NCBI GenBank assembly: GCA_900553365.1
Contig: USDL01000001.1
Coordinates: 59,383-123,382, forward strand
Length of the DNA: 64,000 nucleotides
Origin: an uncultured Clostridium sp.
GTDB taxonomy: Bacteria; Bacillota; Clostridia; TANB77; CAG-508
Direction of reading: 5' to 3'
The notes under the pieces are model-generated. The model saw only the letters and a program-made list of their open reading frames with translations. It ran no database searches and had not been told where the DNA came from. Positions within the stretch are counted from its first letter, which is position 1. The number at the start of each line of letters is the position of its first letter. This document shows, piece by piece, positions 36,961 through 44,906 of this stretch. Position numbers and translations under genes: made by a program.

Positions 36961-36984
36961 TTTTATTCTCTCCTTTTAATCCTT

Positions 36985-37977
36985 TTAATTATCAATACTA
37001 ATACCAAATAAATCTTCAAGCTCTTTATCATCCTTCGGGGCAAGATATCCCTGCGTAGTACTGATATTATCGTGTCTTGCGATAAGCCTGAGTTTTTCGA
37101 TTGGAATAGATGGCATATTATTATCAATCAAATGTTGATGCGTACCATTAGAATAATTCTCTAATGCGCTATGACGTAACGAGTGAACATTAAAAGATTG
37201 CTCTTCTCCTGTCATTTGCTCAACTATCTTTCTCCAACCAACTACCCATTCATACAAATTCCGTGGTGATGCAGCTTTTCCCTCCGCATTTACAAACAAC
37301 TCGGGGATTCCATCCTCACCTCTTTGTTCTAAATATTTCTTTGCTGCTTTTTTAGTGTAATCAAAATAAATTAAAGGAAATTGCTTCCGTCTTTTTCCAG
37401 TTACAATATTTGAGCAATTTCTATCATCTCTAACACTATCTTTAAGAACCTAAGACAGTTCATTTTTTCTTGCTGAACTTTCATAAGCTAAAGCTAGCAA
37501 AGTAGCATCTTTATATTTTTCATTTTCCATAAAATAATTATAAAGCTTCATAATTATATCATTAGAAAGAAATTCAATTTCACGAACAGCTTCCTTTGGC
37601 AATCCTTTAACTTTTGAAGCATTATTAATTAAATAATTATAATCCTGCTCATTGGAAGCATATTCAAGCATTGTTCTAACCATTGACATAAGACGATTAA
37701 TACGTGCCGCACTTACTCCCAATTCTTCAGAATAATAAAGTGTAAAATTACGAAAATCTCTCTTACTTAATTCTAAAATACTTCTATTATCAAGCTTCTG
37801 CTTAATATAAAGTAATACAATTCTACCATCATTATAGTACTATGCAATAGTTGATGGCTTTTTCTTTGTTGCCTTACATTCAATTATAAAATCATCAAGC
37901 AAATCTTTATTTTCTCGATTTACTTTTTTATATTCTTCCTCATCAAAAATTTTATTATAAGGTTGTTGACGAGCCAT
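36985..37977 (-). CDS. Tyrosine recombinase / integrase (330 aa, 2 TAG)
   Basis: Site-specific recombinase. The N-terminal SAM-like core-binding region includes DFIIECKATKKKPSTIA-Q-YYNDG. The catalytic domain shows SSARKNELS (Arg I), then GKRRKQFPLIY (Lys region), HSLRHSALENY (HxxR) and HDNISTTQGYL (second His and the nucleophilic Tyr). The catalytic set thus looks complete. Two TAGs, one before the N-terminal core and one right after Arg I, split the gene under the standard code. ATG 37977 lies inside the end of the preceding endonuclease fragment. It may integrate the phage or resolve dimers. Its position inside the tail module is unusual. Confidence 0.85.
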
Positions 37978-38353
37978 TATTCTCACCATCCTTTTCATAA
38001 TATGCAAACTAATATTCCATTTTCTACCCATCTATAATAACATTACATTTTCTAACATGACCTTTAATGTTTCCTCTTAATGTCGATTCATTGATTTGAT
38101 AATACTGGGCAGCTTGATGAACATTTTCAAAGATTTTCCCTGATGTTAAACAAATAACTTGTTTTATTGGTTTTGCTTTTCTAAGTTTTGTATTCTTAGA
38201 TTCATCTAAATATCTCCAATGATATCCTTTACCATCTTTATCTTTCCCACAAGTTTCTATTCTTCCATAAAGAACAGCGCGAATATTAGCTTCACTCCTA
38301 TTAATAGATTCAGCAGCTTTTACTATACTTTCAAATATTTCTCCCGTTTCCAC
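37955..38353 (-). pseudogene. C-terminal NUMOD part of a frameshifted HNH endonuclease
   Basis: Two NUMOD-like DNA-binding repeats are visible: AVYCVETGEIFESIVKAAES and KQVICLTSGKIFENVHQAAQ, each followed by a helix and a WRY or similar segment. The frame continues upstream without a start codon to about 38440, where it meets the HNH gene in the next frame. GTG 38353 is the only start-like codon. It has TAGs at 38024 and 38009 and ends at TAA 37955, overlapping the recombinase start by 23 bases. It is best read as the detached C-terminus of the upstream endonuclease. Confidence 0.65.
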
Positions 38354-38435
38354 ACAGTAAACTGCCTACTTTATTTTTTCAATTCCTTCTTTTAAGGATA
38401 AAATTTCCTTAGCTTTATTTTCATTATATTCACTT

Positions 38436-38972
38436 TTATATAAAAAAATGCAATCCTTTAGCAGTAATATTTTTTTCTCTGTGAGAACAAACCATATGAA
38501 TAATACTTCTTTTTACCCCTATATCTTTTGCGGCTTCAGAACAATTAGAATATTCTTTTTTCGTTTCTAAACAGACAACAGGAAGGGAACATGGATGATT
38601 TTTCCGCTAAAATGTATCAACATGCCATTTACGAATTTCAGCAAATTCATCTGCTGTAATATAACAATTTCTTTTTCTTTTATCAATCCGATTGCTCATA
38701 ATCCACCAAGCTCGTATTAATGGTAATATTTTTGGATTCTCTTTAGCTAAAAGTTTATGAGCGTAATAATGTTCCTACGCTAATAGCCAAATTAAATTCT
38801 CTTTGTTGTTTGTTCCTCCACAACTTTTAGGCTTTATGTGATGTCTTTCCATATAAACAGTTTTATATTTTTTATTTTCTCTACTTTGTTTAATCCTGTT
38901 TATGTAATTATCATACTTTTCGTCATCTAAAGGGACAAACGGGGTAATTTCTTGTAATAATAATTTTTTCAT
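38436..38972 (-). CDS. HNH homing endonuclease, frameshifted (178 aa before stop)
   Basis: The HNH core is MERHHIKPKSCGGTNNKENL followed by EHYYAHKLL, with one TAG (38775) inside the core. A first NUMOD-like repeat follows (VVCLETKKEYSNCSEAAKDI). The reading frame ends at TAA 38436 right after GLHFFI. Removing one base from the A7 run at 38442-38448 would give GLHFLYKSEYNEN, the usual continuation, and join it to the downstream repeats. So it is a decaying homing endonuclease, a sequencing error, or a slippage site. ATG with AAGGAG upstream, promoter at 39086-39114. Confidence 0.78.
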
Positions 38973-39085
38973 ATCTTAAACTCCTTACTTTTTAAAATAT
39001 AAAAATAGAGCTACAAAGATAATTACTTAGTAAGGAATAAGTAAAATAGATGCGCTTTCCACTGTCTCTTTGCAACTCTTATTTA

Positions 39086-39114
39086 ATTATATCATATTTT
39101 TTTTATTTTGTCAA
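39086..39114 (-). promoter_or_regulatory. sigma70-type promoter of the HNH-integrase unit
   Basis: Minus strand TTGACA (39109-39114), 17-bp spacer, TATAAT (39086-39091). It overlaps the very end of the recU gene. A leader of about 110 bases precedes the HNH start and contains a weak inverted repeat (GCAAAGA / TCTTTGT). Confidence 0.86.
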
Positions 39115-39119
39115 GTACT

Positions 39120-39653
39120 TTAAATATTTTCCTTTCTAATATCTTCAAGCATTTTCTTTATATTATAAGTATAATGAGTTCTCTTTATTTTTTGTTCAAT
39201 TATAATTGCTCCATATTGAATACAATCTAATTTATTAATGGATTGTTTATCATTTTCACATAAAAATTTACTAAAATTCTATATAGATAACCAGTAAGTT
39301 ACATTATTTGAAATGTCTTCATCATCTCTAAAATTAAATAAAAAACCAGCAAATACCCCCTCCTATTGAGCAAATTTCACCAGACTGTTAATCTAATGAG
39401 CTTTAATCATCTTAGAAGCTTTGTCTTTTATGTCTCTCTATATAGTCAAAGATTTATAACAAGTGCTTTTGCACTCAATAGCAAATAAATTGGGAAGTTC
39501 ATATACCAAAAAATCACAGGGGTTCTCAGGTTGAAACCTAGAAGTTTTTTCATGCTGCCAAGATAAAGAAGTATCATGTAATCTTAACACAAACAGTTCA
39601 TCATTCTTAGCCGCTTCTTGAAAATCCTTTTCAAAAGCTTTTCCTTTATTCAT
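39120..39653 (-). CDS. recU: RecU-like Holliday junction resolvase (177 aa, 4 TAG)
   Basis: Structure-specific nuclease. The sequence starts GKAFEKDFQEAAK and carries the catalytic cluster NPCDFLVYE and FAIECKSTCYKSL, which matches RecU's D-x-E-x-K core. Then comes IKAH-Q-INSL, where Q is a TAG at the position of the conserved HQ in RecU, and GVFAGFLFNFR. This supports TAG as glutamine. Four TAGs are present, so the standard code would stop it after 71 residues. ATG after AGAGG; TAA stop. It likely resolves recombination intermediates made by the Sak4/RecJ/RecD2 set before packaging. Confidence 0.85.
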
Positions 39654-39691
39654 CTTTCACCTCTTTTAGCCTTTTTGGAATGGGAAAAAAA

Positions 39692-39725
39692 GAGATAGCC
39701 CAACCTTACTCAGTTAAGCTATCTC
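39692..39725 (-). terminator. Terminator after the small basic gene
   Basis: Stem GGAGATAGC / GCTATCTC with an 18-base loop, followed on the minus strand by a run of seven T. It lies in the 146-base gap between the gene ending at 39800 and recU. Confidence 0.72.
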
Positions 39726-39799
39726 CTTTCCCATGAACGTTGATTATCCAGTTCAATCATTCAAAACTTTTTTAAACCACAAACTTTAAGTAAGGGCAA

Positions 39800-40024
39800 T
39801 CAATTCCAACCGTCATAGTAGTCATTATCTTCATAATGCTTCTTTTTCTTTTTACGGTTTTCATACCTATTTCTGTTTCGAGTCTTTTCGTAATCCTCTT
39901 CGAATTCAAAAATCTCTTCTTCTTTTTTTTTCTTCACTATCTATTTTTTCTTAACCGGCTTTCTCTCTTCAGATTCATCATCTCTGTACTAATCAAAAGC
40001 CTAATTTTTATTTTTCTTACCCAT
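39800..40024 (-). CDS. Small charged protein (74 aa, 3 TAG)
   Basis: Starts MGKKNKN-Q-AFD-Q-YRDD and has a Lys-rich centre and a C-terminal RNRYENRKKKKKHYEDN, ending in GWN. The three TAG codons make it invisible under the standard code. ATG 40024 has an AGAGAG element upstream; stop is TGA. The alternating basic and acidic composition suggests nucleic-acid binding, but no family is recognised. Confidence 0.55.
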
Positions 40025-40044
40025 AAATTCTCTCTTATTTTTAG

Positions 40045-41355
40045 TTAAACATAATAGAACTTAATATCACTAAGTCCTTTATCATAATCAAAAACAAAAG
40101 CAATGCATCCAGCATCAGCCATAGTATATCCACTCTTTGTAGTCCAATTATCCATCTTTGTCATGGCGGAAAGAATGAAAATAGAAACGCCATAATTTTC
40201 TCTCAAAGCCCAATCATTGTGATGTAAATGACCACACAACCAATAATGATAAGATGTCTGCCCCCAATCTTCTTTAGCTTCGGTCTGCATCAAACCATTA
40301 ATACGGTCTTTTTCATCACTACCATGAGTCAAACCAAGAAGAGTCTTGCCAACTCTAATATATTTCCTTGGAAAAGGAGTTGCATCAACTTTAACTTCTT
40401 CTACATTTTTATAATACGCTTCAATTATTTGCATTAATGCAAATTCTTCAAATCGAGAGTGATTCCGAGAAACAAATACAACTTCTACTTGCGCCACTCT
40501 ACTAAGCATATCTATAACTTCAATCAAAGCTTCTGTGCCTTTTTTGAAGATAGTATTAAAAGTTCCTTCGTTATCCTGCATGTGAGATTGACTTGTTGTG
40601 TAACCAGTAAAACTACTGTTAAGATAATCGTTACCAACCATATAAATAATCTTTCCCACATTATTCCAATGTACAGAATCAATCATCTTCTTAGTGGTAG
40701 AAAGCATATTCTGTCTTGCAATTTCCATATTATACTCGACCCCTGTTTCATAGGGCTGAGAAATTCTACCAAAATGTACATCAAGATGACTAAAGAAAAC
40801 CACATTTGGTTTATTACTAATATCTCCTCTAATATGTTCTGTCTTACGAGGAGACTTGAAACCTTCAAAATATTTTCTAAGCTCTTCTAAATCTAAGCCA
40901 CAATCAGTAGGCTTTACAGTAATACGAGAAGAATAAAGATTCTTCAAACCACCCTTTCCATCCCCCTGTTGCCAAATACTATTTTTAGCATTAAGCAATT
41001 CAAACTGAACTGGATTATACCCGTGTGCTTTTAAAAGAGCTGTTTTATCCGTAAGCTCATCTTCTGACAGAGCTACGAATTTTTCACTTGTTCTCACACC
41101 ATTACTATCTAAAGTAGTAGTATTCTTAGTGGGAATATTTTTATTAACAGGTTCGTTAACCCATCCTGAAGCATTAAATTCAGAATAAAGCAGCGCACCT
41201 CTACGAATTGTATCAATAGTCAGAGAAGGTAAACCATACTTTTTACGAATATTATTTGCATTACTCCAAGTTGCGTCACCATTTGAAATATCCATCATTA
41301 ATTGACGCATTTCACGAAGATAACCTTCGGGTACTTTATCTGTAACTAAAGCCAT
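40045..41355 (-). CDS. Calcineurin-like metallophosphoesterase (436 aa)
   Basis: The catalytic domain occupies roughly residues 175-420 and shows the metallophosphatase motifs in order: FSHLDVHFG, VGNDYLN, VSRNHSRFEEFA, LTHGSDEKD and GHLHHNDWA. The N-terminal 60 residues look like a helix-turn-helix (IRKKYGLPSLTIDTIRR). Such fused enzymes are common in large Gram-positive phages, with nucleotides or DNA ends as likely substrates. ATG after a weak GGAG-like site; TAA stop; no TAG. It directly follows the ClpP-like gene. Confidence 0.8.
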   Translation of the reverse strand: MALVTDKVPEGYLREMRQLMMDISNGDATWSNANNIRKKYGLPSLTIDTIRRGALLYSEFNASGWVNEPVNKNIPTKNTTTLDSNGVRTSEKFVALSEDELTDKTALLKAHGYNPVQFELLNAKNSIWQQGDGKGGLKNLYSSRITVKPTDCGLDLEELRKYFEGFKSPRKTEHIRGDISNKPNVVFFSHLDVHFGRISQPYETGVEYNMEIARQNMLSTTKKMIDSVHWNNVGKIIYMVGNDYLNSSFTGYTTSQSHMQDNEGTFNTIFKKGTEALIEVIDMLSRVAQVEVVFVSRNHSRFEEFALMQIIEAYYKNVEEVKVDATPFPRKYIRVGKTLLGLTHGSDEKDRINGLMQTEAKEDWGQTSYHYWLCGHLHHNDWALRENYGVSIFILSAMTKMDNWTTKSGYTMADAGCIAFVFDYDKGLSDIKFYYV

Positions 41356-41366
41356 TTTGAATCTCC

Positions 41367-42023
41367 TTAATTAAGAATTTGTGAAATATCATCAACAATA
41401 TGGTCAACCAAAGAATACTGCAACTGTTGAGCATCATCCAAATACCAATCAGTCTTAAGCTTCTTAGTTAAGGTAGACTTGGAAATAGTAGTGTTTTCTA
41501 TAATATTATTATGAACCCTAGAAATCAAATTTTTATATTGCTGGTTCTGCTGTTGAACGGCGTTAAAATCACCCCGTTGCATAGCACTTCCAGAATGCAG
41601 AAGTGCCGTAGAGTTCTTTAAACAATATCTATGACCTTTATGACCATTAATAAGAATCATAGCACCGCAACTCATAGCACAAGCAAGATTAACGGTGACG
41701 ATAGGCGTCTTCGAAAGCTTCATAACAGACAAAAACCCCATCGCTGAATACAAATCCCCACCATAAGAATGGACGTAAATAAAAATCTTCTTGCGGTCTT
41801 CAATAGGAATATCTTTATCAGCATCCTCTTTGTTCCAGCGAATAATTTGCTGCATTTCTTGAAACAAAGTTTCGTCGATATCCTTGGTTATCCAAAGTTC
41901 CCTATTTTTAAGTGACCTATATTTCTAAACTAAAATAGGGTCTGGAAGTTGTAAATTAGCTTCTGGACCAAGTTCCTCTAAACAAAACAAATCATCTAAA
42001 GTATCATTCTTAATTTTATCCAT
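41367..42023 (-). CDS. ClpP-like serine protease (218 aa, 1 TAG)
   Basis: Crotonase-fold protease. Visible are VHSYGGDLYSAMGF, the nucleophile region CAMSCGAMILIN (Ser), LLHSGSA (His) and a late TDWYLDDAQQLQYSLVD (Asp). The catalytic triad therefore appears intact. ATG 42023 with AAAGG upstream is chosen; the TAG at 41925 would otherwise push the start to an internal TTG. In phages such proteins mature the prohead, but here the gene is about 10 kb from the capsid genes and a separate protease-scaffold candidate exists, so a regulatory role is also possible. Confidence 0.8.
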
Positions 42024-42068
42024 TTTAATACCTTTTAATCCTTTTATTTTATTAAAAAATATATTTAA

Positions 42069-42535
42069 AAGAACAGTAATTGTTAAACAAACAAGATTTT
42101 AACAAAAGGTTAATTACTCCCTGTCCTGTTCTTCTTTATTGCATAAAACGCTAAAGCTAAACTCTAACGTCTTAAGGAACTCCTTGTACACATGGTACAT
42201 GAGATATGTGGCTCAAACCCGCTTTACGAACCCGTAAGTTTGGTCTTCTTTAAGTCCTCATCCTGTGCTCATGGACACCACATTAAAAAGCTGCAAGACT
42301 ATGCCTTGTAGCTGGCCTAAATATACAACATGGTATATAAGGTGATAAGGTTTATGCCGACACCTTAAAACGCCTTTCTCTTCCGTTTGAAACCACGCAT
42401 GAAAGTATGTTGGTCGGACAGTTTTAATTGCTACCCTGTGGAAACCTGACAACCCTAATAAGCCTCCATTGCATCACTGGATGGTAGCCCAATATACAAC
42501 TTCTCTGGCAACCATGACCTCTTGTGCCAATAGGT
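42069..42535 (-). ncRNA. Large structured noncoding RNA candidate (about 470 nt)
   Basis: A 554-base gap between two complete genes is GC-richer than its surroundings and full of helices. They include a 9-bp hairpin at 42289-42313, an 8-bp hairpin at 42149-42169, hairpins at 42214-42242, 42321-42338 and 42506-42529, 6-bp pairings 42339-42344/42361-42366 and 42430-42435/42483-42488, and a closing pairing AGTAATT/AATTACT plus AAGAAC/GTTCTT (42069-42081/42112-42133). T-runs follow on the minus strand. The size, ornateness and phage setting recall ROOL and GOLLD RNAs, but I cannot confirm either family from sequence alone. A terminator of the upstream gene lies at 42542-42563. Confidence 0.6.
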
Positions 42536-42541
42536 TTATTT

Positions 42542-42563
42542 AAAAAGCTTAGTAAAGCTTTTT
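42542..42563 (-). terminator. Terminator after the MBL-fold nuclease gene
   Basis: AAAAAGCTT / AAGCTTTTT, a 9-bp perfect stem with a four-base loop, 15 bases after the stop, ending in TTTTTA. Confidence 0.75.
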
Positions 42564-42577
42564 ATACAATTATTTAA

Positions 42578-44026
42578 TTACAATAAAATTTCTGTTGATT
42601 TGTTGGCTACAACAACTTTATCTGTCCTATTTCTTTTACTAATAAGCTCCGACAAAGTTTTACTTAGCTCAACTCTGTCTTTCATGTTACCATGCTGAAG
42701 GACAACTTTACCATAACCGCTAGTTCCAAACCCACCACTATAATAATCGCAAAGCTCATCTCTTTGCATGTGACTTGAAAAACTATTTAAGTTAATTACT
42801 CTACAACGACTCAGAGTTTGTTTTCCATTAATGGCAATGGTCTTAGTCTTCTTTTGTTTAATTTTCCAAGCCAAAGACCCTTCAACAGAATACCCAATAA
42901 ATGCAATTCCATTCTTAGCACTTGGAAGGAGCTTTTCAGCAATACCTACAGCAAAACCAGCGTTAAGCATTCCTGCACTAGAAATAAAAATTGCTGGGTC
43001 AGGCTTTACTAAAATCTGCTCAATCTCTTCATAATTATTGATAAATTTAACCTTATCCCATGAAGAAGCTTCAATCCATCTCTTAAGTTGCTCACCCTCT
43101 AAAATTTCATTAAAAATTTTATTAATTTTACAAGTTAAAGGAGACCCAACATAAACAGGAATATTAAAATTCTCATCATCTTTAAACATTTCGTAAAGAA
43201 TAGTTAAAATTACTTGACTCCTCATTAAAGAGAAAGAAGGGAAAAGCAACTTTCCTTTTCCATCAATGCAAACATCATACACAAAAGCTTTAATCTTTTC
43301 TAAATCTTTTTCTCTATCTTTTGCTTTAGCACTTTTTTCTTTGCTGGCATAAGTAGATTCACCCACTAACAAATTTGCGTTTTGAATAGGTTCAAACTTA
43401 TTTGCATAATAAGTTTCAGTTCTAATATTACCTAAATCACCAGTAAACGCTATTTTACGAGTAACGCTACCATTTTTGATATATAGAATCAATTGAGCAG
43501 CGCCGATAATATGTCCAGAAGGAATAAACTCAAATGTTACCTCATCGTCTAATTTAATTCTTTGCTTAAAAGGATACTCTTCAATATGAGTAAGCATATC
43601 TTTTACATCAGACTCTTCATAAATTGGGGAATATTCCCTTTTAAGTTTTCGAGATAAATCTTCAACATCTCTTAACATAATCTTAGCACTATCTAATTGC
43701 AATTCTCGAATTAAATTTTTATTGCCATCAGGCACAATAATTTTTCCATCAAATCCTCTTTTGGTTAAAAGGCTTAAACGACCTGAATGGTCAACGTGCG
43801 AATGAGTCACAAATACATAATCTACATTCTTCTCTTTAAATGTAAATCTTGCACTATTAGCCTGATATTCTTTCAAAAGACTTTGATTACCTTGTACCAA
43901 TCCACAATCGACAAGAATTGTTCGTTCTGGCTTTCCCCATGTAATAACTGTACAAGAACCTGTTACATCTTCTGCTGCGCCAGAATTTTTAAAACTTACT
44001 CTAATCTTGTCTTTGCTTTTACTCAT
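42578..44026 (-). CDS. MBL-fold beta-CASP nuclease (482 aa)
   Basis: Metallo-beta-lactamase fold hydrolase of the CPSF/RNase J superfamily. Metal motif 2 is THSHVDHSGR near residue 75. Others are HIIGAAQLILY near 168, FTGDLGN near 195, GESTYASK in the beta-CASP insertion, and a late SSHMQRDELCDY that fits the terminal His motif. Such enzymes cut or trim RNA, or process DNA ends. ATG after GGGGG, TAA stop, no TAG. It has its own promoter (44146-44174) and terminator, and lies immediately upstream of the structured RNA candidate, which it might process; that link is inference. Confidence 0.85.
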   Translation of the reverse strand: MSKSKDKIRVSFKNSGAAEDVTGSCTVITWGKPERTILVDCGLVQGNQSLLKEYQANSARFTFKEKNVDYVFVTHSHVDHSGRLSLLTKRGFDGKIIVPDGNKNLIRELQLDSAKIMLRDVEDLSRKLKREYSPIYEESDVKDMLTHIEEYPFKQRIKLDDEVTFEFIPSGHIIGAAQLILYIKNGSVTRKIAFTGDLGNIRTETYYANKFEPIQNANLLVGESTYASKEKSAKAKDREKDLEKIKAFVYDVCIDGKGKLLFPSFSLMRSQVILTILYEMFKDDENFNIPVYVGSPLTCKINKIFNEILEGEQLKRWIEASSWDKVKFINNYEEIEQILVKPDPAIFISSAGMLNAGFAVGIAEKLLPSAKNGIAFIGYSVEGSLAWKIKQKKTKTIAINGKQTLSRCRVINLNSFSSHMQRDELCDYYSGGFGTSGYGKVVLQHGNMKDRVELSKTLSELISKRNRTDKVVVANKSTEILL

Positions 44027-44145
44027 ACTTTACCCCCTACGTTATTATAGGAACTTATATTATATTTCTATAATACAAATAATACAATTTTTTTAATTGT
44101 AGATTTTTGCCTTGATGTATTTATAACATTATTATTTGTATACAT

Positions 44146-44174
44146 ATAATAACAAATATTAATGTTTCTGTCAA
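44146..44174 (-). promoter_or_regulatory. sigma70-type promoter of the MBL-fold nuclease gene
   Basis: Minus strand TTGACA (44169-44174), 17-bp spacer, TATTAT (44146-44151). The 5' leader is about 115 bases, AT-rich, with no clear ORF. The surrounding gap (44027-44345) otherwise holds only the terminator at 44309-44332. Confidence 0.8.
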
Positions 44175-44308
44175 GGACTTTGAGAAAAATCTTTGTCAAA
44201 TAAAATCTTCATCAAAAAGATGCTTTTCAAAATCCTTGATTTTACTGGGAAAAATGCGCCTGTTTTACCAAATAAAATTCACTTTTTATTCTCTTTCGCG
44301 TCTAAAAA

Positions 44309-44332
44309 GAGGATGGGATTAACCCCATCCTC
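44309..44332 (-). terminator. Rho-independent terminator of the late structural unit
   Basis: GAGGATGGGG / CCCATCCTC stem with a short loop, followed on the minus strand by TTTTTAG. It sits 14 bases after the stop at 44346. Confidence 0.85.
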
Positions 44333-44345
44333 AGTTTATTTGTCA

Positions 44346-44717
44346 TTACTTACTCTTCTGTAAATCTTTGTACCAAGAAGGTAATTCAAATTCAACAGTC
44401 TCACCAATAGAGTATTTACCAAAATTATTCATCGTAAGACCTTTCCCATTTTCAAGAATTACCCAAGCAGAAGTCTTCCACTTACTATGTACAATCCCTC
44501 TTGCCCAACCTTCTTTTAATTTTGACTTTTCGGCAATAGGCTTAACTTCTTCTTCAGCGACACTTTCTAACTCCTGCTTAACAGACTCAACAATTTCTTC
44601 TTTTACAATTCCCTTGTTGTGCTTGTTTTTGTCATACTTCTTATATTGAATCTGCTTCTCCTTGTTTTCTTTCTTAGGAGAAACTTCAATATCAAAAGCG
44701 CTGTTCATTTCATCCAT
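44346..44717 (-). CDS. Hypothetical 123-aa protein
   Basis: Lys/Glu-rich N-terminal half with coiled-coil character (EEIVESVKQELESVAEEE). The C-terminal half looks like a small beta domain (GWARGIVHSKWKTSAWVI, SIGETVEFELPSWYKD). Last gene of the late unit before the terminator at 44309-44332. ATG after GAGAGGAG; TAA stop; no TAG. Function not recognised. Confidence 0.65.
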   Translation of the reverse strand: MDEMNSAFDIEVSPKKENKEKQIQYKKYDKNKHNKGIVKEEIVESVKQELESVAEEEVKPIAEKSKLKEGWARGIVHSKWKTSAWVILENGKGLTMNNFGKYSIGETVEFELPSWYKDLQKSK

Positions 44718-44877
44718 TTCTTAATCTCCTCTCACAGCTCGTCATGGCAGGAGAATTTTCCCATGCACACTTCTAATGACAATATTTTTGATAAGGACAG
44801 AGCCGATGAGGTTCTTTCCCATCGACTCTGCACGTTATTCTTCCACCATTTTCCTGCTGTGCATTACTGCAAAGCAT
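44710..44877 (-). CDS. Small Cys-rich protein (55 aa, 1 TAG)
   Basis: Six or more cysteines in 55 residues: TCRVDG, RLCPYQKYCH-Q-KCAWEN and MTSCERRL. The pattern suggests a zinc-binding or disulfide-rich mini-protein. ATG 44877 has AGGAG ten bases upstream, and the TGA stop overlaps the next gene's ATG by eight bases. It is visible only when TAG is sense. Base composition is richer in GC than average, as in the tail-tube gene just upstream. No family recognised. Confidence 0.6.
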
Positions 44878-44906
44878 TTATTTTAATCTCCTGTTCGTTA
44901 ATTAAA

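Noticed and set aside
42258..42452. 64-codon ORF inside the structured RNA region
   Set aside because: TTG start with poorly spaced ribosome binding site, atypical composition for this phage, and it overlaps many helices. Treated as noncoding.
44733..44864. Competing hairpins that could look like an RNA switch (ATGCACA/TGTGCAT, CAGAGYCGATG stem)
   Set aside because: The same bases form a better supported small Cys-rich coding sequence. Pairing may be real but no independent evidence for a switch.
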